Shown: positions 42,691 through 55,065 of the stretch, one piece after another | Layout: each line of letters opens with the position of its first letter | How positions within the stretch are numbered: the stretch's first letter is position 1 | Origin: Streptomyces sp. HNM0575 | GTDB taxonomy: Bacteria > Actinomycetota > Actinomycetes > Streptomycetales > Streptomycetaceae | NCBI RefSeq assembly: GCF_012726265.1 | Contig: NZ_JAASAG010000001.1 | Coordinates: forward strand, 496,001-560,000 | DNA: 64,000 nucleotides | Direction of reading: 5' to 3' | The notes under the pieces: model-generated | Told to the model about the DNA's origin: nothing | What the model saw: only the letters and a program-made list of their open reading frames with translations | Databases searched by the model: none | Translations under genes and position numbers: made by a program

Positions 42691-44435
42691 ACGAGCGCTA
42701 CGGCTACGACCCGTACGGACAGGGGCAGGGCGCCCAGCCCGAGCAGCAGCCCCGGTTCCTCGGCTACGACGAGTACGGGCAGCCCGTGTACGGCTACGAG
42801 GACGGCGGACCGCAAGGGACGCGGCAGCAGCCCGGACAGCAGCCAGGGCAGCAGACACCGCAGCCGCCCCAGCAGCCGCCCCAGCAGCCGCCCCAGTCAC
42901 AGCAGTCCGAGCCGCAGGGGTACGGATACGACGCCTCCGGCGGCTACGGGAACTCCGGCCGCTACGAGACCTACGACGGCTACGGCACGTACGGGCAGCA
43001 GGCCCCGCAGGCACAGCAGGCCCCCGCTCCGGCACAGCAGCCCCAGCAGCACCAGGGCCAGCACCAGTCCCAGCAGCAGTGGATCCCCCAGCAGGACGCG
43101 CAGCAGCAGCCGTCCGCCCCCGGTGCCCGCGCGGGAGTCCCGGGCGGGCCCGGCCAGGGCGGCGCCGCCGGTCAGGGCGGCGACGGATACCACACGGAGG
43201 AGTTCTCCTTCGTGGAGGAGAACACCGACGACTCCGAAGACGTCATCGACTGGCTCAAGTTCAGCGAGAGCCGCACCGAGCGCCGCGAGGAGGCCAAGCG
43301 CCGCGGCCGCAACCGCGTGGTCACCCTCGTCGTGGCCCTCGTCATGATCGCCGCGGGCGGTCTCGGATACCTCTGGTACGCGGGCAAGCTGCCCGGCCTC
43401 GGCGAGGGCAAGGGCGGTGCTGCCACGGCGGCGGGCCAGCAGCGCGACGTGATCGTCGTACATCTGCGCTCACTTGACGGCGGCGGCAGCTCCACGGCCC
43501 TGCTCGTCGACAACGCCGACGCCAAGCGCGGCAACACCGTGCTGCTCCCCAACTCCCTTGCCGTCTCAGGCGAGAACGGCACCACGACCACCCTCGCCAA
43601 GGCCGTCGAGGACGAGGGCACGGCCGCCACCAGGGACGCCCTCGGCACGCTGCTGGGCGCCGACATCAAGGGCAGCTGGCGCCTGGACACCCCGTACCTG
43701 GAGAACCTCGTCGAGCTGGTGGGCGGCGTCAAGGTCGACGCGAACGCCACCGTGCCCGGCGAGAAGAAGGGCGACAAGCCGCTCGTAGAGCGCGGCAAGG
43801 CCCAGGTCCTGGACGGGCGCGCGGCCGTCGCCTACGCCACGTACCGCGGCAGGGGCGAGCCGCAGACCCGCCAGCTGGAGCGCTTCGGCGAGGTCATGCA
43901 CCAGACGCTGCGGAAGCTCTCCAGCGACTCCAAGTCGGCGACCAAGACCGTCGAGACCCTCGGCCAGATCCCGGACCCGTCGCTGCCCGAGCCGGAGCTG
44001 GGAGCCTCGCTGGCGAAGCTGGCGAGCCAGGCCAAGGACGGCTCGTACCGGACGCAGGTGCTGCCGGTCAGGGCCAACGGCACGCTCAGCCCGAGCACGA
44101 GCGACGGCCTGGTGAAGCAGGTGCTGGGCGGCACGGTCAAGAACACCGACCCGGACGCGGCGCCCAGGGTGAAGATCGTCAACGCCAGCGGCGACCGCGG
44201 CAGCGACGACTCCGCCTCCGCCGACCTCGTCAACAGCGGCTACACCGTGGTCAAGGGCGGCGCCGGCAGCAAGGCGCAGGCCCGCTCCCAGGTGACGTAC
44301 GCCGACGGCAAGTACAAGGCCAAGGCGGACGAAGTGGCCAAGACGCTCGGACTGCCGGGCAGCGCGGTCAGCAAGGGCAAGGGCGCGGCGAACGCCGATG
44401 TGACGGTCGTGCTGGGCAGGGACTACAAGGAGTGA
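42687..44435 (+). CDS. LytR-CpsA-Psr (LCP) family protein with LytR_C domain (SCO2578/PdtA type)
   Basis: A 582-residue membrane protein. Residues 1-165 are Gln/Pro/Gly/Tyr-rich and disordered; a membrane helix lies at about 212-235; the LCP domain at about 250-405; the LytR_C domain at about 490-580 ([20 protein letters not shown]). LCP enzymes attach glycopolymers to peptidoglycan from lipid-linked donors. The first core is divergent: where typical members have an Asp-Thr and a Pro-Arg-Asp motif, this reads STALLVDN and LLPNSLAV. The Arg-rich [15 protein letters not shown] is kept. In S. coelicolor the gene in this place, I recall, is PdtA, a wall glycopolymer transferase important for sporulation. 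Coupled to nadD. Confidence 0.88.
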   Translation: MNERYGYDPYGQGQGAQPEQQPRFLGYDEYGQPVYGYEDGGPQGTRQQPGQQPGQQTPQPPQQPPQQPPQSQQSEPQGYGYDASGGYGNSGRYETYDGYGTYGQQAPQAQQAPAPAQQPQQHQGQHQSQQQWIPQQDAQQQPSAPGARAGVPGGPGQGGAAGQGGDGYHTEEFSFVEENTDDSEDVIDWLKFSESRTERREEAKRRGRNRVVTLVVALVMIAAGGLGYLWYAGKLPGLGEGKGGAATAAGQQRDVIVVHLRSLDGGGSSTALLVDNADAKRGNTVLLPNSLAVSGENGTTTTLAKAVEDEGTAATRDALGTLLGADIKGSWRLDTPYLENLVELVGGVKVDANATVPGEKKGDKPLVERGKAQVLDGRAAVAYATYRGRGEPQTRQLERFGEVMHQTLRKLSSDSKSATKTVETLGQIPDPSLPEPELGASLAKLASQAKDGSYRTQVLPVRANGTLSPSTSDGLVKQVLGGTVKNTDPDAAPRVKIVNASGDRGSDDSASADLVNSGYTVVKGGAGSKAQARSQVTYADGKYKAKADEVAKTLGLPGSAVSKGKGAANADVTVVLGRDYKE

Positions 44436-44570
44436 GAGCCCGCGGGCAGGCGTGAGATCCTGGTCCCTGACACGCATACGTACATACGACCGGCGTACCC
44501 GGCGGCCCGGCACGGCTGTCAGGTGCGGCCGTCGGATGTGACCTCCGCCTCCGATTCGAAAGCCTTGCCT

Positions 44571-45044
44571 GTGACCGTCACGGACCGTTCCACCGAGCTG
44601 ATCGAGGCCGCCGCCCAGGCCGCGGCGGACAAGCTCGCGCACGACATCGTCGCCTACGACGTCAGCGACGTCCTCGCCATCACCGACGCCTTCCTGCTGG
44701 CCTCCGCGCCCAACGACCGGCAGGTCAAAGCCATCGTCGACGAGATCGAGGAGCGGCTGCTGAAGGAGCAGGGCGTCAAGCCCGCCCGCCGCGAGGGCGA
44801 GCGGGACGGGCGCTGGGTGCTGCTCGACTTCGTCGACATCGTGGTGCACGTGCAGCACAGCGAGGAGCGGGTCTTCTACGCGCTGGAACGGCTCTGGAAG
44901 GACTGCCCCGAGCTCGACCTGCCCGAGGACGCCAAGGCCACCCGCGGCAAGGACCGCGAGCACGCCGCGCGTGAGGCGGCGTCCGGCGGCCAGGACGGCG
45001 ACCCGTCCGGCGGTCCGTACGGCGGAAGCGACGGTCCCCGGTGA
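44571..45044 (+). CDS. rsfS: Ribosomal silencing factor RsfS
   Basis: A 157-residue protein that binds L14 and blocks subunit joining when nutrients are short. Core: AHDIVAYDVSDVLAITDAFL, LLDFVDIVVHVQHSEERVFYALERLWKDC. The tail after residue 120 is charged and Gly-rich. GTG 44571 (MTVTDRSTELIEAA) matches the family; a frame open upstream to 44523 does not. The following phosphatase starts within its stop codon (GTGA). Confidence 0.96.
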   Translation: MTVTDRSTELIEAAAQAAADKLAHDIVAYDVSDVLAITDAFLLASAPNDRQVKAIVDEIEERLLKEQGVKPARREGERDGRWVLLDFVDIVVHVQHSEERVFYALERLWKDCPELDLPEDAKATRGKDREHAAREAASGGQDGDPSGGPYGGSDGPR

Positions 45045-45715
45045 CGGCGCAGCCCGCCGTGACTCCCGCACCGCCCGTCCGCCGCGACCGCAGGATCGTT
45101 CTGTGGCGGCACGGCCAGACCGCCTGGAATCTAGAGCGCCGCTTCCAGGGCTCCACCGACATCGAGCTGACCCCCGCGGGACTGGAGCAGGCACGCCGCG
45201 CCGCCCGCCTCCTGGCGGCACTCCGGCCGGACGCGATCCTCGCCTCCGACCTGCGGCGCACGGCCGCCACAGCCGCCGAACTGGCCTCGATCACCGGCCT
45301 CGACGTCACGCACGACGAAGCGCTGCGCGAGACGTACGCCGGTGCGTGGCAGGGCCTGACGCACGAGGAGATCGTCGAGCGCTACGGCGACGAGTACGCG
45401 GCGTGGAAGCGCGGCGAGCCCGTACGGCGGGGCGGCGGCGAGCTGGAGACCGAGGTCGCCGACCGCGCCGCCCCCCTGGTCGAGCGGAACGTGGAGAAGC
45501 TCCCACCGGGCGGCACGCTGGTCGTCGTGAGCCACGGCGGCACGATCCGTACGACCATCGGGCGCCTGCTGGGGCTCGTTCCCCATACGTGGGAGGCGCT
45601 GGGCGGGCTCTCCAACTGCTGCTGGTCCGTGCTGGGCGAGGGGGCACGGGGCTGGCGGCTGCTGGAGCACAACGCGGGCACGCTGCCGCAGCCGGTGCTC
45701 GGCGACGACGACTGA
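45041..45715 (+). CDS. Histidine phosphatase family protein
   Basis: A 224-residue phosphoglycerate-mutase-like phosphatase. The phosphohistidine motif is VLWRHGQTAWN, followed by FQGSTDIELTPAG, the second His in VVSHGGTIRTTIG and the acid Glu in ETYAGAWQGL. Paired with rsfS by a GTGA overlap, as in other actinomycetes. Substrate unknown; the family includes sugar-phosphate and nucleotide phosphatases. Confidence 0.95.
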   Translation: MTAQPAVTPAPPVRRDRRIVLWRHGQTAWNLERRFQGSTDIELTPAGLEQARRAARLLAALRPDAILASDLRRTAATAAELASITGLDVTHDEALRETYAGAWQGLTHEEIVERYGDEYAAWKRGEPVRRGGGELETEVADRAAPLVERNVEKLPPGGTLVVVSHGGTIRTTIGRLLGLVPHTWEALGGLSNCCWSVLGEGARGWRLLEHNAGTLPQPVLGDDD

Positions 45716-45737
45716 CGACTGAGGACTGACGACTGAC
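45710..45737. repeat. 14-bp tandem repeat at the end of the phosphatase gene
   Basis: GACTGACGACTGAG and GACTGACGACTGAC are adjacent, and GACGACGACTGACGG recurs at about 45763. The first unit spans the stop codon; duplication creates several in-tandem TGA codons. Confidence 0.8.
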
Positions 45738-45948
45738 GGCGGCCGGGCGGCAGTTGGCGGCTGACGACGACTGACGGCCGTCGGTGGCCGGCCGTGGCCG
45801 GGCAGGCAGCCCGCGGGCGTGACCCTGTGCGGGGCCTGACCTCCGCTCCCGCTGATTTCCCATCCGGCCTGGTCACCGGTTAGGCTTCCTCCCGTTCACG
45901 AGGCGGACCGCGGAGCGCGGAGCGTACGCCGGAATCCGTGAACTGCCC

Positions 45949-46021
<73 letters not shown>

Positions 46022-46081
46022 CGAGTGCGAGGGCGACATGTGTCCGCGGAAGGCGCGGAGCGGGTCGCTCTCGTTGCTTTT

Positions 46082-46180
46082 GCGCGGCTTCGCCGCGCGG
46101 GGCGGGGGCTCCGCCACCCGCACCCCCGGCGGGGGCTTCGCCCCCGGCACCCCCTTTGGGCGGGGGGCTTCGCCCCCTGC
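46082..46180 (+). terminator. Cluster of GCTTCGC-capped hairpins after tRNA copy 1
   Basis: GCGCGGCTTCGCCGCGC (46082-46098), then a GGCGGGGGC/GCCCCCG stem (about 46128-46147) and a GGGGGC/GCCCCC stem (about 46164-46178). All are capped by GCTTCGC. They probably end the tRNA transcript. The rest of 46181-46579 shows no gene. Confidence 0.7.
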
Positions 46181-46579
46181 CGTCCCCCTCGGGGTTCGCG
46201 TCGTTTCTGGCTTTCCCTGGCGTGACTTCGCCCCTTGCGTCCCCTTTGAGGGTGCGCGTCGTTTCTGGCTTTCTTCGAGCCGGGGCGTCACCGCGGTCGT
46301 CCGCGTGGGGAGTTCGGGTTGATTTCGGCTTCATCGGGCGGAAGTTCGGGTTCTGCGCGGCCTGTTGGGCCGGGCGTCGTTTCCGGGGGCGGGCCCGAGG
46401 GGGATAAACCTCTGAGACGTCCGGAACCGGAATCCTCCTGGCCCCGTCGATTCTGTGAGGCTGGCGCCTCCTGACGCGGTCCGCACCCCTGACGCCGACC
46501 GGGCCTCCTGTGCAATGGGAGAACGTGGCAGAATCGTGATGGCCGGTAGGGGGGAGGGCCGAGGGGAGGGACGTGTGCG

Positions 46580-46774
46580 ATGTCGGCAGTGCTCCTCGCC
46601 GAGGCCGGTCGGCAGCCGGTCCGCTTGCGCACGGGTCCCGCCGCCGGTCGAACAGCGGTATCGACAAGGACGTTGCTGTGTCCGGCATGCGGTTCATCGG
46701 ACGTTGCCCAGATGCTCGGCGACAATGGAGGAGTTTCCTACGTGTGCACGACCTGCGGCCACAGCTGGGGCTGA
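46580..46774 (+). CDS. Small zinc-ribbon protein
   Basis: A 64-residue protein with a C-terminal zinc ribbon: CPACGSS at about 34 and CTTCGHSWG at about 56, like the C-terminal TFIIS/RPB9-type knuckle. The N-terminal half is uncharacterised. ATG 46580 has GGAGG about 10 nt upstream. It ends 6 bp before the next mini-gene. I know it only as a conserved actinomycete hypothetical. Confidence 0.82.
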   Translation: MSAVLLAEAGRQPVRLRTGPAAGRTAVSTRTLLCPACGSSDVAQMLGDNGGVSYVCTTCGHSWG

Positions 46775-46780
46775 TGACTG

Positions 46781-47014
46781 ATGGGTGCACACAGCCGGAA
46801 GTGCGACTGGTGCGGCAGTGGTACGCCCATCGTCCGCGACATGGAGCCGGTCAACCCCGAGTTCCAGTACTGGTGCGAGGACTGCGCGCGGGCGCTGATC
46901 ATAAAGGGCGACCCGATCGAGACCTACCGCGAACTCGACGGCGAGCCCATCTACGGACGTCTCCTCGACGAGCACTGCACCCTGAAGCGCTTCTACTCCT
47001 TCGCGACGGCCTGA
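46781..47014 (+). CDS. Small zinc-binding hypothetical protein
   Basis: A 77-residue protein with CDWCGSG near residue 8 and CEDCARAL near residue 32, a probable zinc-binding treble clef, followed by YRELDGEPIYGRLLDEHC. It directly follows the zinc-ribbon gene, suggesting a joint function. Not a family I can name. Confidence 0.8.
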   Translation: MGAHSRKCDWCGSGTPIVRDMEPVNPEFQYWCEDCARALIIKGDPIETYRELDGEPIYGRLLDEHCTLKRFYSFATA

Positions 47015-47033
47015 CGGCACCGGCCTGTCAACT

Positions 47034-48503
47034 TCAACTCGCCCCTGCCTGCGGCCGGTCGGCCGCGCAGTCCGCCCCGTCCGCCCCGTCTGCTTCGTAC
47101 GGTGACCGCCCGCGCAGCGCCCGTAGCGACACCACCGCGGCCAGCGCCAGGAAGGCCAGGCCGCCAGCCGGATAGAGCGCCGAGAGCGCCATCTGGCCGC
47201 CCGACTGGTGGAGTTCGGGCTTCACCGGTCCCGTGACGCCGTGCGGGACCAGCCACACCGCGTACGAGCAGAAGAGCAGCGCCGCCGCACCCGCCGACAC
47301 CGCCCAGAACAGGGCACGTTCACGGGTCAGGGCCTCCGCGCAGAGCAGCAGCACAAGCGGTACGCACCACACCCAGTGATGCGACCACGAGACGGGGCTC
47401 ACCAGCAGGGCCGTCACCGCGCACACCATGGCCGCCCACGCGGGGGCGTACGGCAGCCGGCGGCGGTCGGCCGAGGCCGCCGCGACGGCGACCGCCAGAC
47501 CCGCCAGCGCCACGAGCACGGCGAGCACGAGCCACGGGCCGCCCGGATCGCCGGTGTGCAGCAGCCGCGCCACGACACCGCGCAGCGACTGGTTGTCGGT
47601 GATCTCCGCATGTCCCACGCGCTCCGAACGGAACAGCACGTGGAACCAGAAGCGGCGCGAGTCGTACGGCAGCACCAGTGCGCCCAGCAGCGCCGTACCC
47701 GTGAACGTGCCCGCGGCGACGGCGAATCGGCGCAGTTCGGGATTGCGCACGCCCTCACCGTCGGTATCGCTCGTGCCGCGCCGCCGCCGTACGGCCCGTA
47801 CCGTGCCGTGCAGGGCGAGGAAGACCGCGAACAGCGCCGGCGTGAGCTTGATGCCCGCCGCGACACCGATGCCCGCCCCCGAGAAGCGGTGCCCAGGGCG
47901 GCGCGAGAGGTCCCACAGCACGAGCACGGTCATCAGCAGATTGATCTGCCCGTACCGGAGCGTCGTCCACAGCGGCTCGCACCACACGGCGGCCGATGAG
48001 ATCAGCAGCGTGGCCGCGGGGCGCGGAAGGGACGGCCGGTGCGGGCCGTTGGCGAGGCGGGAGAGGAGCGAGGAACGGGAGGAACGGAAGGGACGGGGTC
48101 GGTCACCGATCAGCCGCAGGGAGAGATGGACGACCGCCACGAGCAGCACGAGGTTCCCCGCGGTCCCCAGGGTCCGCATGTCCGCGACGTCCAGCAGCGT
48201 CAACGGCATGAACAGCAGTGCCGCGAAAGGCGGATACGTGGTCGGCAGATCCGCGTAGGTGGCGCGCATCGCGTAGAGATCGCCGCCGGTGCGTACGGTC
48301 CAGCCCTCCGCCCGGTAGACCATGAGGTCGATCATCGAGACGCCCGTCGCCCGCTGTGCAGTCCAGAACGCGGCGAACGAGAGCAGGCAGACACCCGAGG
48401 CGATCAGCACCGGCCGCTCCAGCGCACGTGCTGCCAGCGCGCTGCGGCCGCGGATCCCGCTCTGTCGGGACCGGCTCTGTGCGGACTGCGGCAAGGCGCT
48501 CAC
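47034..48503 (-). CDS. GT87/DUF2029-type polyprenyl-linked glycosyltransferase membrane protein
   Basis: A 489-residue integral membrane protein with about 10-12 helices, resembling actinobacterial alpha-mannosyltransferases that use polyprenyl-phosphate mannose. Typical pieces: IDLMVYRAEGWTVRTGGDLY near the N-terminus (first outer loop with the Asp-containing motif), TTYPPFAALLFMPL, and QINLLMTVLVLWDL followed by GIGVAAGIKLTP. GTG 48503 is chosen because the longer frame would run antisense into the tRNA. The acceptor is unknown; lipoglycan or protein mannosylation are possibilities. Confidence 0.88.
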   Translation of the reverse strand: MSALPQSAQSRSRQSGIRGRSALAARALERPVLIASGVCLLSFAAFWTAQRATGVSMIDLMVYRAEGWTVRTGGDLYAMRATYADLPTTYPPFAALLFMPLTLLDVADMRTLGTAGNLVLLVAVVHLSLRLIGDRPRPFRSSRSSLLSRLANGPHRPSLPRPAATLLISSAAVWCEPLWTTLRYGQINLLMTVLVLWDLSRRPGHRFSGAGIGVAAGIKLTPALFAVFLALHGTVRAVRRRRGTSDTDGEGVRNPELRRFAVAAGTFTGTALLGALVLPYDSRRFWFHVLFRSERVGHAEITDNQSLRGVVARLLHTGDPGGPWLVLAVLVALAGLAVAVAAASADRRRLPYAPAWAAMVCAVTALLVSPVSWSHHWVWCVPLVLLLCAEALTRERALFWAVSAGAAALLFCSYAVWLVPHGVTGPVKPELHQSGGQMALSALYPAGGLAFLALAAVVSLRALRGRSPYEADGADGADCAADRPQAGAS

Positions 48504-48683
48504 GGCGGTGCGTGCTCCGGGAGTCGGGGGCTTCGGGGACGGCGGGCGTCGACAGTACCCGCCGGGCCGCCGGCCGTGCCCGGGGCTCGTGAGGCGGCGG
48601 GAAACCGATTTGGCGGAACGTGGCAGCGGCCGTGTAAGGTTGGCGACGCCGCTGCGGGGCCCGACCCCGGGCGGATCGATTTC

Positions 48684-48950
<267 letters not shown>

Positions 48951-49256
48951 CCCCGGCTGCCCCTCGGGGTGCGCGCCGTTTTCCGCTTTCCCCTGCGGGG
49001 GCTTCGCCCCCTGCGCCCCGGTGGGTCGGCGTTGAGGGTGGCTTTCCCTGGGCTCCCTTGCCGTGCCGTTGCCGGTTGTGCGGTGCGGGGAGCGGCTTCC
49101 GAGGCGGGCTCGTCGGAGTGAGCTGGGTCACGTGAGGTGGGTGTCGCGGGGGCGCCGGGGTGGGGCAACTCGCCTGCTGTCGTAGGGAGTTGGCAGCCGG
49201 GCCGAGGTGCGGGCGGGCTGCGGGGGATCGCGGGTGAAGGCCCGTCGCCCTTGCGG

Positions 49257-49262
49257 TACCCT
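49257..49262 (+). promoter_or_regulatory. leuS: -10 element of the leuS transcript
   Basis: TACCCT lies 6 nt before the ATG of the leader peptide, implying that the leader is translated from a leaderless mRNA. Confidence 0.55.
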
Positions 49263-49268
49263 GACCGC

Positions 49269-49307
49269 ATGCGTGCCGTACGCCTTCTGCTTAGCCGGCC
49301 GCGCTGA
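49269..49307 (+). CDS. leuS leader peptide (leucine attenuator)
   Basis: A 12-codon frame reading MRAVRLLLSRPR then TGA. Three consecutive Leu codons are CTT CTG CTT; CTT is rare in this GC-rich genome. It is followed by two alternative hairpins and a T-run before leuS, the classical layout of ribosome-mediated attenuation: lack of charged tRNA-Leu would stall the ribosome at the Leu run and favour read-through. Inference from sequence only, but every expected element is present. Confidence 0.7.
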   Translation: MRAVRLLLSRPR

Positions 49308-49313
49308 TCAGTC

Positions 49314-49376
49314 CCGGTCCCCGGTGAGACGGACCGGAATCGGCGCGGCGTCCCCTCCTGTGCGAGGGGATTTTTC
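49314..49376 (+). terminator. leuS: leuS attenuator structures
   Basis: Upstream hairpin: CCGGTCC (49314-49320) with GGACCGG (49331-49337). Terminator: TCCCCTC (49351-49357) with GAGGGGA (49364-49370), loop of 6, then TTTTT. The T-run is exceptional for this genome. Confidence 0.75.
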
Positions 49377-49417
49377 ATTTGTGCTCGGCAGAGACGACCG
49401 ATGGAGCTTTGAGGACG

Positions 49418-52271
<2,854 letters not shown>

Positions 52272-52294
<23 letters not shown>

Positions 52295-53474
52295 ACCGGT
52301 CCCTGGCGGAGCGGTCCCGCCCCGCGTCGGCGCCCGCGGCGTCCAGCGCGAGGACGGCCGCTCCGTGCAGGGGCGCCTCGTAGGGGAAGTGCGCGCGGCG
52401 CACCTGCGGGGGGAAGGGGACCGTGCTGTTCAGCACCTCCGCCAGCCGCGGGAGGATGCGGTGACGGGCGCGGAGCAGGCCGCCGCCGACCACGACGCGG
52501 TCGGGGTCGAGGGCGACGGCGAGATTGGCGGTGTGCATCGCGAGGGTGTCTACGGCCTCGTCCACGAGCCGCCCCAACTCCGGCTTGAGCACGGCCGCTT
52601 CGAACACCTGGGCAGTGTCGGCCCGGCGGCCCAGCAGCCGGGAGCCGCGCTCGGCGAGTGCGCGTCCCGATACGAACTCCTCAAGCGGCGCCCGTTCAGG
52701 CGTAGTTGACGCATCGGCGCCGGTGCCGGGGCCGGAGGTGCCGCCGCCGGGGGCCGGGATGTCGTTCCGGTCCAGCAGCTGGTAGCCGATCTCGCCGGCG
52801 GCGCCGTGCGCGCCGTCCAGCACCCGCCCGTCGAGGACGACCGACGCCGCCAGTCCGGTGCCGAGGTTCAGGAAGATCCCGCAGCGCGCACCGGCCAGGC
52901 CGCCCCAACGGGCCTCGGCCAGCGCCGCCGCCTTCACGTCGTTGCCGACGGCCACCGGTACGGGCGGCCCGCCGCGGCGCCCGCCCGCACGCGCACCCGC
53001 GAACCCCTCCCGGACGGTGGCGGCCAGCGCCAGGGTCTCGCCGCCGGGGAGGTTGGGTGCCAGCATGAGCCGCTCGTCCCGGACGATGCCCACGCACACG
53101 GCGCCCACCGCGAGCAGCGGCTCACGCAGCTCCTCCTCCGTCTCCGCGGCCAGTTCACGGCCCCGCAGCACCGCGCGCCGCACGACGTGCGCCGCGCCGT
53201 CGGAGGCCCGGGTGGCGGTGGTGGCGCGGTGCAGCAGCGTGCCGTCCGGTGCCACGGTCGCCAGGTCCGTCTTCGTACCGCCGATGTCGATGGCGAGCAC
53301 GAAGCCGGAGCCGGAGCCGGAGCCTGAGCCTGAGCCGGAGCCGGCAGGGGCCCTCCCGGTTCCGCCTGCGTCTTCGCGGACGGATCCGTACCCGGGCCCG
53401 TGCTCGCGGCCGTACTCCTGCCCGTGCTCGTGGCCGCCGCCGTTCCCGCCGTTCTCTCCGCCCCCGTCGCTCAA
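52272..53474 (-). CDS. ROK-family sugar kinase
   Basis: A 400-residue kinase-fold protein. After a Gly/His/Ser-rich N-terminus (1-85, including a Gly-Ser repeat) comes the phosphate-1 motif [17 protein letters not shown], then [19 protein letters not shown] and the ROK signature region [20 protein letters not shown]. The zinc-binding Cys cluster of typical ROK kinases is not apparent, and the glucokinase GHxxI motif is replaced by GAAGEIGYQ. The chosen start is TTG 53474, which overlaps the permease stop by 4 bp (TTGA); a GTG nearer the domain is possible. Sugar specificity unknown. Confidence 0.85.
53305..53346. repeat. Hexamer array in the ROK kinase gene
   Basis: Seven tandem hexamers CCGGAG/CCTGAG encode a Gly-Ser tract just before the ATP-binding domain. 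The same motif forms the M48 tail at 40252-40293. Confidence 0.9.
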
Positions 53475-54943
53475 GAAGAGACCTTTCCCGGCTCCGGTTC
53501 GCCTTCCTCCCCGGCCCGCTGCGCGTCCAGGTACTGCTCCCGTATCTCCTTGTCGCCGAAGGGCCATGTCCGTTCCTTGCGGGCCCACAGCGCGAAGGCG
53601 AGCATCCCGAGGGCGAGCCAGGCCAGCGACCATTCGATGGGGTGCCTGCCGGGAGCGTTGTGGTCCGAGGCGCCGTACATGAAGGTCCAGCCCGCGAAGG
53701 CGAGGATGCTCGGCAGCGGATAGAGCCACATCCGGTACGGCCGGCGCAGCTGCGGCTGCCGCCGTCGCAGCACCGTCAGGGCGACGATCTGCGACAGCGT
53801 CTGCACCAGCACCATCACGGTGGTGAGCAGCTGGATCAGGGTCTGAAGGTCCGTATGGCGGCCGATGAGGAAGCCCGCGGTCGTGATGACGCCCATGGTG
53901 ATCAGCCCGAGCACCGGGAAGCGGTGGCGCGGGTGGAGGGTGGCGTACCTGCGGTAGAAGACCCCGTCACGTGCGGCGTCGTACGGCACCCGCGAGCCGG
54001 CCAGCAGCCCCGCGAAGACCGAGGCGAAGGCGGTGATCAGGATCAGCACGGTGGCGACGTCCGCGACGCCCCGGCCCCAGGCGCTCTCCAGCACCGCGGA
54101 GGCCACGGACGTGGAGGCGACCGAGTCCGGGTCGGTCATCCGGTGCCAGTCGATCGCGCCCACGGACCCGATCTGGAGCAGCAGGTAGATGCACAGGACG
54201 CCGAGCACGGAGTAGATGATCGCCCGGGGCATGATCCGTCCCGGGTCCTTGATCTCGCTGCCGAGATACGCGGCGGTGTTGTAGCCGAGGTAGTCGTAGA
54301 CGCCGATCGCGAGGCCGCCCGCGAAGCCGGCCCAGAAGCCGCCGTCGAGGACGTCGAAGGCGCCCTTCGGGTAGTCGAAGGCCAGGCTCGGGTCGAAGTT
54401 GGTGTAGGCCGCGGCCAGCACCAGCACCACCGCGAGCAGCATGACGCCCCACATGACGGTGGTCAGCTTCGCTATCGACTCGATGCGGCGCCACAGCAGC
54501 AGCATGACCAGGGCGACGACTCCGACGCCGACCAGGTCGCCGGCGGTCTGGCCCATCGAGGGCCACAAGTAGCCCAGGTACTGGACGAGTCCGATCACGC
54601 CCGTCGACATGATCAGCGGTATGAAGAGGATCGCCGTCCACACGAAGAGGAACGGCATCAGCTTGCCGGTCCGGTACTGGAAGGCCTCGCGCACGTACAC
54701 GTACGTACCGCCCGCGCCGGGCATCGCGGCGCCCAACTCGGCCCAGACCAGCCCGTCCAGGAGTGCCAGCAGCGCGCCCGCCACGAAGCCGACGACCGCC
54801 TGCGGCCCGCCGAAGGCGCCGACCATCAGCGGAATCGTGATGAAGGGGCCCACGCCGACCATCTGGCTCATGTTCAGGGCGGTGGCCTGGAACAGGCCGA
54901 CGCGGCGTACCAGCCCGCCGCTGACGCTTCCGGTGTCGGTCAT
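53471..54943 (-). CDS. APC-superfamily amino acid permease
   Basis: A 490-residue, 12-helix transporter. LFQATALNMSQMVGVGPFI is the conserved first helix with its substrate-contacting Gly-rich break; MPGAGGTYVYVREAF and FDYLGYNTAAYLG-type segments (GVYDYLGYNTAAYLGSEIKD) follow. It probably imports an amino acid or amine by cation coupling. It is coupled to the ROK kinase by a TTGA overlap and is divergent from a ROK repressor, so the three form one regulated unit. Confidence 0.94.
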   Translation of the reverse strand: MTDTGSVSGGLVRRVGLFQATALNMSQMVGVGPFITIPLMVGAFGGPQAVVGFVAGALLALLDGLVWAELGAAMPGAGGTYVYVREAFQYRTGKLMPFLFVWTAILFIPLIMSTGVIGLVQYLGYLWPSMGQTAGDLVGVGVVALVMLLLWRRIESIAKLTTVMWGVMLLAVVLVLAAAYTNFDPSLAFDYPKGAFDVLDGGFWAGFAGGLAIGVYDYLGYNTAAYLGSEIKDPGRIMPRAIIYSVLGVLCIYLLLQIGSVGAIDWHRMTDPDSVASTSVASAVLESAWGRGVADVATVLILITAFASVFAGLLAGSRVPYDAARDGVFYRRYATLHPRHRFPVLGLITMGVITTAGFLIGRHTDLQTLIQLLTTVMVLVQTLSQIVALTVLRRRQPQLRRPYRMWLYPLPSILAFAGWTFMYGASDHNAPGRHPIEWSLAWLALGMLAFALWARKERTWPFGDKEIREQYLDAQRAGEEGEPEPGKVSS

Positions 54944-54993
54944 GGGACCTCTCCTCGCTGTCGCTGCGCTTCGCTCGGGTCCTCAGGCAACGT

Positions 54994-55008
54994 AAAGAAG
55001 ACTTCTTT
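54994..55008. promoter_or_regulatory. Operator candidate for the ROK repressor
   Basis: AAAGAAGACTTCTTT is a 7-1-7 palindrome in a short AT-rich island (54990-55020) between divergent genes. On the minus strand, TTGTAT, 17 bp, TTACGT could be the permease promoter, with the palindrome in its spacer. Confidence 0.65.
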
Positions 55009-55065
55009 TCAAATACAAGAGCCGGGCGCGGTGTTTTCTCGCGGACCGGTGAGAGGATGGCCGCC

